This document shows positions 49,340 through 63,349 of a stretch of 64,000 nt of DNA, piece after piece. The position numbers and the translations under genes are program-made. The notes below the pieces were generated by a model that had not been told where the DNA came from, did not search any database, and was given only the letters and a program-made list of their open reading frames with translations. The stretch lies in contig VBWB01000016.1 in assembly GCA_006218045.1 (NCBI GenBank), positions 124,001 through 188,000 of the forward strand, read 5' to 3'. Positions within the stretch are counted from its first letter, which is position 1. Each line of letters begins with the position of its first letter. This stretch comes from Stygiobacter sp. (GTDB lineage: Bacteria > Pseudomonadota > Alphaproteobacteria > Rhodospirillales > Magnetospirillaceae).

Positions 49340-51028
49340 CTACATCTTGCGGACTTCGGCCAAAAAGCGCGACAGGCCGCCGGTCAGTTCCTGAGCGTCA
49401 TGGGCCAGATGGTCGGCGGCGCTTTGCACTTCACGCGCGGCGGTGCCGGTTTCGTTGGCGGCCTGGGTGACCGACCCGATATGGCTGCCCACTTCCTGGG
49501 CCCCATGGGCCGCTTCGCCCACCGAACGGGCGATCTCGTTGGTGGCGGCGCCTTGTTCCTCGACCGCGGTGGCGATGGATCCGGCGATTTCGCTCATTTG
49601 GGCGATGGTGCGACCGATCTCGCCGATGGCATTGACCACGTCACCGGTGGTGTCCTGGATGGCGCCGATTTGCGTGGTGATCTCATCGGTGGCCTTGGCC
49701 GTCTGGTTGGCCAGATGCTTGACCTCGTTGGCGACGACGGCAAAACCCTTGCCGGCATCACCGGCCCGCGCCGCCTCGATGGTGGCGTTCAGGGCCAGCA
49801 GATTGGTCTGGGCGGCGATGGTGTTGATCAGGCCGACCACCTGACCGATGCGCGACGCCGCTTCCGACAGGCCACGCACGACGCCGTCGGTGCGATCGGC
49901 GGCAGCCACCGCATTGTGGGCGATGGCGGTGGATTGCGACACTTGGCGGGTGATTTCGCCGATGGAGGCATTCAATTCCTCGGCGGCGGCGGCGACGGTT
50001 TCCACATTGCTGGTGGTCTGCTCGACGGCCGCCGCGACCATGGAGGTCTCGGCGCTGGTCTGATCGGCATTGCGGGTCATGGTGCCGGCGGAGGCCCGCA
50101 TCTGCGAGGCGGCGGCATTGACCGCCTGCGCCGCCGAGGAAACCCCGGCTTCCAACTCGTCGGCCAGCCGGGTCAGAGTCTGTCGGCGATCGGCTTCCGC
50201 CTGCCGGCGCACCGCCTCTTGCTCCTCGCGCATCTTTTGCATGGCGATGGCGTTATCGCGAAACACCATCACCGACCGGGCCATTTCGCCGATTTCGTCC
50301 TTGCGCCCGGCGCCTTGCGGCATCGCGTTGGTATCGCCGTCGGCCAGCTTGTGCATGATGCCGGTGATGTCGGCCATGGCCCCGACCATGCCGCGACCGA
50401 CCACATAGGACACCACCAGCACCAGGACCACGATCAGACCGATGCGCAGGCCCTGACTGACCAGTTCGGCGCGAAAGGCGGTATCGACGTCATCCACATA
50501 GATGCCCGAGCCGACCACCCAGCCCCAGGCATCGGCGCCCTTGACATAGGAAATCTTGGCGACCGGCGCCTCGTGTCCCGGCTTGGGCCACAGATAATCG
50601 ACAAAGCCGGCCTTGTCCTTGGCCACCACCTCGACGAAGGCGACGAACAGAGCCTTGCCGTTGCCATCCTTCAGCCCCGACATGTCCTTGCCGTTCAGTT
50701 CCGGCTTGATCGGGTGCATGACCACGCGCGAGGCCATGTCATTGATCCAGAAATATTCGTTGTCGCCATAGCGCAGCGCCTGCAACGCGGTCATCGCCGC
50801 CTTCTTGGCGTCATCCTCGGCCATCAATCCGGAATTGGCCTGCTCGATGAAATGCTCGACCAGGGCCGTACCCGTCTCGACGATGTGCTGGGTCTTGAGC
50901 CGCCGTCCCTCCAGCATTTCCGAACGCAAATTGCTGAGGGCCAAGCCGACCAGCACGATCATGCCGACCAGAGAAACTCCTAGGATCAGCAGTATCTTGC
51001 TGCGAAAACGCCAGTTGTCGATGAACAT
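49340..51028 (-). CDS. Methyl-accepting chemotaxis protein with single Cache sensor
   Basis: 562 residues: transmembrane helix ~10-31 (ILLILGVSLVGMIVLVGLAL), periplasmic Cache domain (YGDNEYFWINDMASRVVMHP; GKALFVAFVEVVAKDKAGFV; WGWVVGSGIYVDDVD), second helix ~190-212 (IGLIVVLVLVVSYVVGRGM), HAMP, then a signalling domain with tip [20 protein letters not shown]. Cache receptors often sense carboxylates. It is convergent with the UgpB-like gene; a weak stem CCGTGAA...TTCACGG at 49314-49335 separates them. Confidence 0.93.
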   Translation of the reverse strand: MFIDNWRFRSKILLILGVSLVGMIVLVGLALSNLRSEMLEGRRLKTQHIVETGTALVEHFIEQANSGLMAEDDAKKAAMTALQALRYGDNEYFWINDMASRVVMHPIKPELNGKDMSGLKDGNGKALFVAFVEVVAKDKAGFVDYLWPKPGHEAPVAKISYVKGADAWGWVVGSGIYVDDVDTAFRAELVSQGLRIGLIVVLVLVVSYVVGRGMVGAMADITGIMHKLADGDTNAMPQGAGRKDEIGEMARSVMVFRDNAIAMQKMREEQEAVRRQAEADRRQTLTRLADELEAGVSSAAQAVNAAASQMRASAGTMTRNADQTSAETSMVAAAVEQTTSNVETVAAAAEELNASIGEITRQVSQSTAIAHNAVAAADRTDGVVRGLSEAASRIGQVVGLINTIAAQTNLLALNATIEAARAGDAGKGFAVVANEVKHLANQTAKATDEITTQIGAIQDTTGDVVNAIGEIGRTIAQMSEIAGSIATAVEEQGAATNEIARSVGEAAHGAQEVGSHIGSVTQAANETGTAAREVQSAADHLAHDAQELTGGLSRFLAEVRKM

Positions 51029-51196
51029 GCCCGAGACCCCGATAGGATGAATTATTGTTATAATTCAGCGCCAAACGCCATAGATGGTGATTATTGTGGC
51101 ATCCCGGTGCGGCGGGTCAACGTGAATATGACCGGCTACGCCTTTGGGTTAGGCCTCAATCCGCTGAAAAGATGAGAAAACTCCAGCAACAATACG

Positions 51197-51231
51197 AAAA
51201 AGGGCGTTGCCGCAGCGCAGCGGCAACGCCC
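51197..51231 (-). terminator. Rho-independent terminator of gltBD
   Basis: 12-bp perfect stem GGGCGTTGCCGC - AGCGCA - GCGGCAACGCCC, with a T-run on the minus strand (plus-strand A-run 51197-51201). It lies 20 bp after the gltD stop. Confidence 0.92.
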
Positions 51232-51251
51232 CATGCTTTCCCACCAAGGGA

Positions 51252-52664
51252 TCACCGCGGCAGGGTGGTCGCGCCCATCAGGAATTCATCCACGGCACGC
51301 GCCGCTTGCCGCCCTTCGCGGATGGCCCACACCACCAGGCTTTGGCCGCGGCGGATATCGCCGGCGGCGAACACCTTGGGGTTCGAGGTCCGGTAGCTGA
51401 CGGTGTCGGCCAGGATATTGCCGCGACCGTCCTTTTGCAGGCCCAGGCCATCGACCAGACCTTCATGCACCGGGTGGACGAAGCCCATGGCCAGCAGCAC
51501 CAGATCGGCTTCCAGGACGAACTCGGTGCCCTTGATGGGTTGGAACTTGGCATCGACCTCGACGCAGTTCAGCCCCTTGAGCACGCCGCCTTCGCCGAAG
51601 AAGGACTGGGTCGCCACCGACCAGCGCCGCTCGCAGCCTTCGTCGTGCGACGACGAGGTGCGCAGGCGGTTCGGCCATTTCGGCCAAGTCACCAGCTTGT
51701 CTTCCAGCACCGGCGGCTTGGCCATGATTTCGATCTGGGTGATCGAGGCAGCGCCCTGACGGTTGGAGGTGCCGACGCAATCGGCCCCGGTATCGCCGCC
51801 ACCGATCACCACCACCTTCTTGGCCGCAGCCAGGATGTCGGCCGCGCCCAGCACTTCACCGGAAACCCGGCGGTTCTGCTGGGTCAGGAAGTCCATGGCG
51901 AAATGCACGCCGGTCAGTTCGCGCCCCGGCACCGTCAGATCGCGCGGCTTCTCCGACCCACCGGTCAGCACCACGGCATCATAGCCATCCAGTTCGGCCA
52001 CCGGCACCGAGACACCCACATGGGCGCCCACGCGGAACTCGACGCCTTCCGCCATCATCTGGGCGGCGCGGCGTTCGATCACCGACTTGTCCAGCTTGAA
52101 ATCGGGGATGCCATAGCGCAACAGACCGCCCACATGGGCGTTCTTCTCATAGACCACCACGTGATGACCGGCGCGGGCCAATTGCTGGGCCGCCGCCAGA
52201 CCGGCGGGACCGCCGCCGACCACCGCCACCTTCTTGCCGGTGCGCGGCTTGGAATTGTCCGGCTTGATCCAGCCTTCGGCCCAGGCCCGCTCGATGATGG
52301 CGTTCTCGATGGTCTTGATGGCCACCGGAATATCTTCCAGGTTCAGGGTGCACGACGCCTCGCAGGGCGCGGGGCAGATGCGCCCGGTGAATTCCGGGAA
52401 GTTGTTGGTGGAGTGCAGCACCTCGATGGCTTCGGCCCAACGGTCGCGATAGACCAGATCGTTCCAGTCGGGGATGATGTTGTTGACCGGGCAGCCCTGG
52501 TGACAGAACGGCACACCGCAATCCATGCAGCGCGCGCCTTGCTTGGCCAACTCGGCGTCGGACAACGACTTGGTGAACTCGTTGTAGTGCTTCACCCGCT
52601 CTTCCGGCTTTTCATAGCCGGGAGTTTGCCGCGGGAATTCCTTGAAACCGGTCGCCTTGCCCAT
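51252..52664 (-). CDS. gltD: Glutamate synthase small subunit GltD
   Basis: 470 residues. N-terminal iron-sulfur cysteines ([32 protein letters not shown]), FAD motif [20 protein letters not shown] and NADPH motif [20 protein letters not shown]. It supplies electrons from NADPH to GltB for glutamate formation from glutamine and 2-oxoglutarate. It lies one base after gltB, so the two are translated together. A strong terminator follows. Confidence 0.96.
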   Translation of the reverse strand: MGKATGFKEFPRQTPGYEKPEERVKHYNEFTKSLSDAELAKQGARCMDCGVPFCHQGCPVNNIIPDWNDLVYRDRWAEAIEVLHSTNNFPEFTGRICPAPCEASCTLNLEDIPVAIKTIENAIIERAWAEGWIKPDNSKPRTGKKVAVVGGGPAGLAAAQQLARAGHHVVVYEKNAHVGGLLRYGIPDFKLDKSVIERRAAQMMAEGVEFRVGAHVGVSVPVAELDGYDAVVLTGGSEKPRDLTVPGRELTGVHFAMDFLTQQNRRVSGEVLGAADILAAAKKVVVIGGGDTGADCVGTSNRQGAASITQIEIMAKPPVLEDKLVTWPKWPNRLRTSSSHDEGCERRWSVATQSFFGEGGVLKGLNCVEVDAKFQPIKGTEFVLEADLVLLAMGFVHPVHEGLVDGLGLQKDGRGNILADTVSYRTSNPKVFAAGDIRRGQSLVVWAIREGRQAARAVDEFLMGATTLPR

Positions 52665-52665
52665 C

Positions 52666-57321
<4,656 letters not shown>

Positions 57322-57771
57322 CGTACACTCGGTTCCCTTAGGGCCCTCCCGCAAGGCCGAAACGGCTGGCGGACGCGGCCTAATTTCCAATGTTGTCCCA
57401 TGGCGCCCGGCAAAGCCGCTGCACCATCCGGCGATGGGTTTATCCATCCTTCCGAAGCGAAGCCGACTTCATACGGCATTCCGCCGCGCTCGCCAAGCAT
57501 CGCTTGCCCTTGTTTTCCGCAACTTGGTGAATCAGGGCATTTTGCCGTCCCACCCCCGCCCCATGGGAGGGGGGGCTGCCTACCCGGTGGACGGATGTCC
57601 AGTCATTTTGGAATGGCTCCACGCATGGCCGTCAGTCCTGCGATTTTCTTTGACTCACCCGATGGATGTGTTTTGCTGCTTGTGTCCGGCGCAGGGCAGT
57701 CGATCGAAATGGGTGACTGCGCCGAAAGATCAAGGCGTTATAGACACTTAGTATTAAAATATTAGGCCCGC
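57322..57771. other. Divergent intergenic region, gltB / globin-like receptor
   Basis: 450 bp. It contains a C/G-rich stem (CCCCCGCCC-AT-GGGAGGGGG, about 57551-57573) and an AT-rich stretch just before 57772 (TTAGTATTAAAATATTAG) that may be the receptor promoter. A 60-codon frame on the minus strand (57318-57500) overlaps the gltB leader and lacks support. No sigma54 motif with correct spacing was found for gltB. Confidence 0.5.
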
Positions 57772-59214
57772 ATGACCGACGATTTCGAGCTTTTCGACGA
57801 CGCCCCCGCGCCCCCCGCCGTTGGCTCCGCCCCTGCCGCCGGTGGCGATCTGTTTTTCGACGATGACGAACCCGGCGCCACCGACATCCCCGCCGGCATG
57901 AGCATGACCGAGCGCGTCGCCCAGTATCTCGACCTGTTCCAGGTGGATGACGCCGCCCAACGCCTGATCGCCAATCATTGCGGCAAGGTGGTCGCCGCGG
58001 TCGAAACCATGGTCAGCCGCGCCTCCGACTGGGTGCAGCGCACGCCGCCTTTCGGCGAGAAGATGAACAGCGAGGCCGGGGCCACCTTGAAAAGCGCCCT
58101 GGTCGAGCATTGGTCGCGGTTGTACCGGGCCGAATTCACCGCCGATTACATCGCCACCGCCCAGCAATTGGGCTTCATGCTGGCCTATCTGGATCTGGGC
58201 GCGTCGTGGTATCAGGCCATGGCCGCCAATGCCGCATCGCAAGCACTGACGCTGCTGCGCGACCAGCGCCGTTTCGACGATCTGGCCGGAGTACTGACGC
58301 GGGCCAGCCAGTTGGACGTGTCGCTGGTCACCCACGATTATTTCGAGGCGGCCAAGCAGACCCGTTCACGCATGGTCACCGATCTGGCCCAGGGCTTTGA
58401 AAAGTCCATCAAAGGCGTGGTCGACGAGGTGGGCGCCATGGCGGCGACGCTGAAAGCCAATTCGTCGCAGATGCTGCACCGCCTGTCGCACATGGATTAC
58501 GAGACCGTCAACATGGCCGCCGCCGCCGAGGAAGCCGCCTATTCGGTGCAGAACATTTCGGCCAATTCGTCGGAACTGGCCGGATCGATCCAGCATATCC
58601 TGGGCAACGTGGTGCGCACGGCGGAATCGGCGGAACAGGCGGCAATCGCCGCCAACGCCACCTCGGAGGCCATGCAGGTGCTGCTGGGGGTGGCGTCGCG
58701 CATCGGCCGCATCGGCGAGACCATCGACACCATCGCCCGCCAAACCCGCATGCTGGCCTTGAACGCCACCATCGAGGCGGCCCGCGCCGGTCAGGCCGGG
58801 CGCGGCTTCGCCGTCGTCGCCCAGGAAATCAAGAAGCTGTCGGAACAGACCAGCACCGCCACCCACGACATCGCCGCCAGCGTCGCCGAAGCCGTCGACG
58901 CCACCAATGCCGCCGCCGACACCATCCAGAACACGGTTTCAGCGGTATCGGGCATCAATCAGGTGGCGGCGGAAGTTCGCATCGCGGTGGAAGCCCAGAC
59001 CCAGGCCACCGCCACCATCGCCGACCATGTGGGCGAGGCGGCATCGGGGGCCAAGGCGGTGACCTCGTCGGTCAACAGCGCCATCGAGGCACTGAGTGTT
59101 TCCGCCTCCGCCGCCGGGGAACTGAACGAAAGCGCCGATGCCCTGGCCATCAAGGCCGATCACATGCGTAGCGAGGTCGATTCCTATCTCGTCCGCCTGC
59201 GCGCCCTGGGCTGA
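57772..59214 (+). CDS. Soluble globin-like (protoglobin-type) chemoreceptor
   Basis: 480 residues with no transmembrane helix. An acidic N-terminal tail (~1-40) is followed by a protoglobin-like sensor (~45-190: [42 protein letters not shown]) and a receptor signalling domain with tip [20 protein letters not shown]. HemAT-type sensors bind heme through a proximal His nine residues before the Trp-Tyr pair; here that position is Leu ([13 protein letters not shown]), so classical heme ligation looks absent. It may sense something else, or bind heme differently. Confidence 0.8.
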   Translation: MTDDFELFDDAPAPPAVGSAPAAGGDLFFDDDEPGATDIPAGMSMTERVAQYLDLFQVDDAAQRLIANHCGKVVAAVETMVSRASDWVQRTPPFGEKMNSEAGATLKSALVEHWSRLYRAEFTADYIATAQQLGFMLAYLDLGASWYQAMAANAASQALTLLRDQRRFDDLAGVLTRASQLDVSLVTHDYFEAAKQTRSRMVTDLAQGFEKSIKGVVDEVGAMAATLKANSSQMLHRLSHMDYETVNMAAAAEEAAYSVQNISANSSELAGSIQHILGNVVRTAESAEQAAIAANATSEAMQVLLGVASRIGRIGETIDTIARQTRMLALNATIEAARAGQAGRGFAVVAQEIKKLSEQTSTATHDIAASVAEAVDATNAAADTIQNTVSAVSGINQVAAEVRIAVEAQTQATATIADHVGEAASGAKAVTSSVNSAIEALSVSASAAGELNESADALAIKADHMRSEVDSYLVRLRALG

Positions 59215-59229
59215 TCATGACCGGCCAAG

Positions 59230-59931
59230 TCAGCCCCGACTGACCGCGGATACGAAGCGATAGCCGTGGCCGCGGCAGGTTTCGATCAGACCATCCTCGC
59301 CCCCCAGTTTCTTGCGTAGCCGGCTGATCAGGATGTCGATGCTGCGCGGCCCCGAATCGGCGTCGTCGGACCCCAGGGCGACCATCAGCGCGTCGCGGCT
59401 TTGAATGCGCCCGGCCCGGCTGACCAGGATGTGCAACAGATCGAATTCGGCCGGCGTCAGATCAATGGTACGCCCCAGACCATCAAGCACCGCCCGCGCC
59501 GTCAGGTCCATGCACCAGCCGGCGAAACGTAAACGATTGGCGGAACCATTGCCGCGCAGCCCGGCGCGGCGCGCCAACACGCTTTTCACCCGCGCCAGCA
59601 ATTCACGCGGATAGACCGGCTTGGCCAGATAATCGTCGGCGCCGGTTTCGATACCCAGCGCCCGGTCGTCGGGGCCGCCGCGCTCGGTCACCATGATCAC
59701 CCCCACATCGGAATGTGCGCGCAGATCGCGGGTTAGGCTGATGCCGTCACCGTCGGGCAGATTGACGTCCAGCAGCACCAGATCGATCTGGCCGGTGGCC
59801 AGCCACGCCCGCATGCCCGCCGCATCCTCGGCCTGTTCGACGCGATAGCCGGCCTTGGCCGCCGATGCCGCGATCAGGGCGCGGACGGTTTCGTCATCGT
59901 CGACCACCAGAATGCTGGATTTGACGCTCAT
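59230..59931 (-). CDS. OmpR/PhoB-family response regulator
   Basis: 233 residues. Receiver with DDDE (acidic pocket), Asp phosphoacceptor in LVLLDVNLPDGDG, and the conserved Lys in DDYLAKPVYPRELLARVKSV; then a winged-helix output (LTPAEFDLLHILVSRAGRIQ, RSIDILISRLRKKLGGE, ETCRGHGYRFV). It binds DNA when phosphorylated. No histidine kinase is adjacent, so it is an orphan. The ATG at 59931 follows GAGGCGGC. Confidence 0.93.
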   Translation of the reverse strand: MSVKSSILVVDDDETVRALIAASAAKAGYRVEQAEDAAGMRAWLATGQIDLVLLDVNLPDGDGISLTRDLRAHSDVGVIMVTERGGPDDRALGIETGADDYLAKPVYPRELLARVKSVLARRAGLRGNGSANRLRFAGWCMDLTARAVLDGLGRTIDLTPAEFDLLHILVSRAGRIQSRDALMVALGSDDADSGPRSIDILISRLRKKLGGEDGLIETCRGHGYRFVSAVSRG

Positions 59932-60222
59932 GCCGCCTCTTTTCTCGATCCGGGAAAAATACCAGAAACACAAGCCCGTTACAGTCCCCTTCGTCACTCA
60001 TTTGCACACACGGCCCGCGCCTGCAATAATAATTGCATGGCGTTAAAGTTATTTATGAGTATAAAGAAACAATTCAGAAATATTGCTAAGCAGTCAATGC
60101 CGTGATTTTGGGCAATAGATAACCATAAGCTTGTTATGGTCAAAAAAATTTCAGCCCTTGCCAGCCGCCACGTTCACGGTGATTTGTGACTTTTTCCACC
60201 ATCATCGTAATGCATATATTTT

Positions 60223-60251
60223 AACCATCACCGCCGCGATGGTTATTTTTT
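60223..60251 (+). terminator. Terminator-like hairpin with no upstream gene
   Basis: AACCATC (60223-60229), 8-nt loop, GATGGTT (60238-60244), then ATTTTTT. It would stop a plus-strand transcript, although no annotated plus-strand gene starts between 59215 and here. This suggests a small RNA or a long urtA leader. Confidence 0.55.
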
Positions 60252-60362
60252 AAACACTTGCTGCCACTGCTATCGGCACTCTTTCGCTATTGCACAAATA
60301 ACTTGCACCATCGCTGCTACTAAAATTATTGAAAATCAATGAGATAAGCAAAATCCTCCGAC

Positions 60363-60380
60363 TTGGCCCAAGCCTTGCCT
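60363..60380 (+). promoter_or_regulatory. Sigma54 promoter of the urea transporter operon
   Basis: TTGGCCCAAGCCTTGCC: GG at 60365-60366 and GC at 60377-60378 with exactly 10 nt between. It is 40 bp before the urtA start. Sigma54/NtrC control under nitrogen limitation is the usual mode for urea uptake. Confidence 0.7.
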
Positions 60381-60420
60381 ATTCCCTCGGCACCTGCAAT
60401 CTCGCACGGGGGATATCAGA

Positions 60421-61695
60421 ATGAAGTTCAACCGGATTCTTGGCGCCGGACTGTTCGCCACCGCCACCGCCCTACCCATGCTGGCGCAAGCCGCCGAAGA
60501 CACCATCAAGGTCGGCGTGCTGCATTCGCTGTCGGGCACCATGGCCATTTCCGAAACCACCTTGAAGGACACCGTCCTGATGATGGTTGACGACATCAAC
60601 AAGAAGGGCGGCCTGCTCGGCAAGAAGGTTGAAGCGGTGGTGGTCGATCCGGCCTCCAACTGGCCGCTGTTCGCCGAAAAGGCCCAGGAATTGTTGGAAA
60701 AGGAAAAGGTCGCCGCCGTGTTCGGCTGCTGGACCTCGGTGTCGCGCAAGTCGGTGCTGCCGGTGTTCGAGAAGATGAACGGCCTGCTGTTCTATCCGGT
60801 GCAGTACGAGGGCGAGGAAAGCTCGCGCAACGTCTTCTACACCGGTGCCGCGCCCAATCAGCAGGCCATCCCCGCCGTCGATTACCTGATGAGCAAGGAT
60901 GGCGGCGAAGTGAAGCGTTGGGTGCTGGCCGGCACCGATTACGTCTATCCGCGCACCACCAACAAGATTTTGGAAGCCTATCTGAAGTCCAAGGGCGTGG
61001 CGCCAGCGGACATCATGATCAACTATACCCCGTTCGGGCATAGCGATTGGCAGACCATCGTCGCCGACATCAAGAAGTTCGGCACCGCCGGCAAGAAAAC
61101 CGCCGTGGTCTCCACCATCAACGGCGACGCCAACGTGCCGTTCTACAAGGAACTGGCCAATCTCGGCGTCAAGGCCGACCAGATCCCGGTCGTCGCCTTC
61201 TCGGTCGGCGAAGAGGAACTGGCCGGTATCGACACCAAGAATCTGGTCGGTCATCTGGCCGCCTGGAACTACTTCCAGTCGGTGAAGAGCCCCGAAAACG
61301 ACGCCTTCATCAAGCAGTGGCAGACCTTCATCAAGAGCCCCAAGCGCGTCACCAACGACCCCATGGAAGCCACCTATATCGGCTTCAAGATGTGGACCCA
61401 GGCCGTGCAACAGGCCGGCAGCACCAACGTCGACGCCGTGCGTCAGGCCATGTACGGCCAGCAGGTCAAGAACCTGACCGGCGGCACCGCCGTAATGAAC
61501 ACCAACCACCACCTGTCCAAGCCGGTGTTCATCGGCGAAATCCAGGCCAACGGCCAGTTGCAGACCGTGTGGAAGACCAAGGACGTCATCAAGGCCGACG
61601 CCTGGAGCCCCTATATCCCGGAAAGCGCCAAGCTGACCGCCAACTGGACCTATCCGTGGGTGTGCGGCAACTGCACCGAGCCCAAGTTCAAGTAA
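60421..61695 (+). CDS. urtA: Urea ABC transporter substrate-binding protein UrtA
   Basis: 424 residues. Signal peptide (ILGAGLFATATALPMLAQA) followed by the amide-binding fold of the branched-chain amino acid family; diagnostic UrtA segments are VGVLHSLSGTMAISETTLKD, GCWTSVSRKSVLPVFEK and NGLLFYPVQYEGEESSRNV. It captures urea in the periplasm under nitrogen limitation. A sigma54 promoter lies upstream, and a strong terminator hairpin separates it from urtB. Confidence 0.96.
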   Translation: MKFNRILGAGLFATATALPMLAQAAEDTIKVGVLHSLSGTMAISETTLKDTVLMMVDDINKKGGLLGKKVEAVVVDPASNWPLFAEKAQELLEKEKVAAVFGCWTSVSRKSVLPVFEKMNGLLFYPVQYEGEESSRNVFYTGAAPNQQAIPAVDYLMSKDGGEVKRWVLAGTDYVYPRTTNKILEAYLKSKGVAPADIMINYTPFGHSDWQTIVADIKKFGTAGKKTAVVSTINGDANVPFYKELANLGVKADQIPVVAFSVGEEELAGIDTKNLVGHLAAWNYFQSVKSPENDAFIKQWQTFIKSPKRVTNDPMEATYIGFKMWTQAVQQAGSTNVDAVRQAMYGQQVKNLTGGTAVMNTNHHLSKPVFIGEIQANGQLQTVWKTKDVIKADAWSPYIPESAKLTANWTYPWVCGNCTEPKFK

Positions 61696-61703
61696 GCCTG
61701 CCC

Positions 61704-61734
61704 GACCGGCCCCCGCCCGGGGGCCGGTCTTTTT
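61704..61734 (+). terminator. Strong hairpin with T-run between urtA and urtB
   Basis: 11-bp perfect stem GACCGGCCCCC (61704-61714), 4-nt loop, GGGGGCCGGTC (61719-61729), then five T residues, only 16 bp before the urtB start. It probably causes partial termination so that the binding protein is made in excess over the membrane parts. Confidence 0.88.
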
Positions 61735-61750
61735 CCCGCCGGGGGTGCCC

Positions 61751-63337
61751 ATGCGTGCGTTCCACCTGATCCTTGCCTTGGCCGCGCTGCTGCTGGCGGC
61801 GCCCGCCGCCCGCGCCGACGATGCCTTCGCTCAAGCCCTCGGCGCCCTTAATGCCGAATCCTATGCCGACAAGATCAATGCCGCCGAGGCCCTGGCCGCC
61901 CTGGGCGACGGTCGCGCCGCGCAAGTCCTCGACGCCTTGGCCGATGGCCGCCTGATGGTCGCCGCTGGCGGCGCCATCCTGATCGACCGGGGCGGCAGCT
62001 ATGCCGACCCGATCAGCGGCCAGATCGTCACCGCCCAGGCCGATGCCATCACCGTCAACAACCGTCTGCGGAGCGTGGCGCGGGCCGCCGCCGGCCGGTT
62101 GGCCCTGTTCAGCCCCGACGCCGCCGCCCGCAAATCGGCGGTCGAGGCGATCATGAATTCCCCCGGCCCCGAGGCCGCCGACATGGTGCGGGCCGCCCTG
62201 GCCAAGGAATTCGATGACAGCGTCAAGGCGGCCATGATCACCGCCCTGGCCAGCCTGGATTTGACCAGCGCCGATCCGGCCCGCCGGTTGGACGCGGTCA
62301 GGCAATTGGCCGATTCCTCCGACCCGTCGGTACGTAGCCAGATCGAAACCCTGCTGCAAACGGAAACCGATGCCAGCGTGCGGCAGGTGGCGGAAAAGAG
62401 CCTGGCCTCCATCCAGTTCCGCGTCACCCTCATGGGCTTCGTCGCCAATCTGTTCCAGGGACTGTCCTTAGGCAGCGTGCTGCTGTTGGCCGCCATCGGT
62501 CTGGCCGTCACCTTCGGCGTCATGGGCGTCATCAACATGGCCCATGGCGAGATGATCATGCTGGGCGCCTATACCACCTTTGCCGTGCAGCAGCTGTTCC
62601 GCGCTTTACTGCCGCCCGATCTGGTCGACCTTTATCTGGTCGCCGCCATCCCCGCCGCCTTCGTCGTCACCGCCTTGGTCGGCATGGGGCTGGAGCGGGG
62701 CATCATCCGTTTCCTCTATGGTCGTCCGCTGGAAACCATGCTGGCCACCTGGGGCATCTCGCTGGTGCTGCAACAGGTGGTGCGCCAGATTTTCGGCGCC
62801 ACCAATATGGAAGTGGCCAACCCGGCTTGGATGACCGGCGGCTGGGAACTGGCCGGCGGCTTCACCCTGACCTACAACCGCGTCATCATCATCTTCTTTT
62901 GTCTGGCCGTCCTGGGCGGGCTGGCGGCATTGCTGCGCTGGTCCAGCTTCGGCCTGCACATGCGCGCGGTGACCCAGAACCGCCCGATGGCGGCGGCCAT
63001 GGGCATTCCCACCGGCCGCGTCGACGCGCTGACCTTCGGCCTGGGGTCGGGGATCGCCGGCATCGCCGGGGTGGCGCTGTCGCAAATCGGCAATGTCAGC
63101 CCCAATCTGGGCCAGGCCTATATCGTCGATTCGTTCATGGTCGTGGTCTTCGGCGGCGTCGGCAGCCTGTGGGGCACCCTGGTCGGCGCCGTGTCCCTGG
63201 GCGTGGTCAACAAGTTCCTGGAACCCTATGCCGGGGCCATGCTGGGCAAGATACTGGTGCTGGTCTTCATCATCCTGTTCATCCAAAAGCGCCCGCGCGG
63301 CTTGTTCGCGCTCAAGGGCCGCTCGGTGGAATCGTAA
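61751..63337 (+). CDS. urtB: Urea ABC transporter permease UrtB
   Basis: 528 residues. A signal peptide and an N-terminal periplasmic helical domain (~25-225, Ala-rich HEAT-like: RAALAKEFDDSVKAAMITAL) precede the LivH-type permease (LGSVLLLAAIGLAVTFGVMG, VINMAHGEMIMLGAYTTF, and later LTFGLGSGIAGIAGVALSQI). The N-terminal extension is a normal feature of UrtB. It forms the inner-membrane channel with UrtC. The ATG at 61751 follows GGGGGT. Confidence 0.95.
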   Translation: MRAFHLILALAALLLAAPAARADDAFAQALGALNAESYADKINAAEALAALGDGRAAQVLDALADGRLMVAAGGAILIDRGGSYADPISGQIVTAQADAITVNNRLRSVARAAAGRLALFSPDAAARKSAVEAIMNSPGPEAADMVRAALAKEFDDSVKAAMITALASLDLTSADPARRLDAVRQLADSSDPSVRSQIETLLQTETDASVRQVAEKSLASIQFRVTLMGFVANLFQGLSLGSVLLLAAIGLAVTFGVMGVINMAHGEMIMLGAYTTFAVQQLFRALLPPDLVDLYLVAAIPAAFVVTALVGMGLERGIIRFLYGRPLETMLATWGISLVLQQVVRQIFGATNMEVANPAWMTGGWELAGGFTLTYNRVIIIFFCLAVLGGLAALLRWSSFGLHMRAVTQNRPMAAAMGIPTGRVDALTFGLGSGIAGIAGVALSQIGNVSPNLGQAYIVDSFMVVVFGGVGSLWGTLVGAVSLGVVNKFLEPYAGAMLGKILVLVFIILFIQKRPRGLFALKGRSVES

Positions 63338-63349
63338 GGGGGCGCCGTC

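Larger units (their letters stand above)
59932..60420. other. AT-rich divergent regulatory region upstream of urtA
   Basis: 489 bp, much more AT-rich than the surroundings. It contains a hairpin ACCATAA-GCTTG-TTATGGT at about 60123-60141, a terminator-like structure (60223-60251), repeats of TTGCAC at 60291-60308 that could be part of an NtrC-type site, and the sigma54 promoter (60363-60380). No protein gene is supported. Confidence 0.6.
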
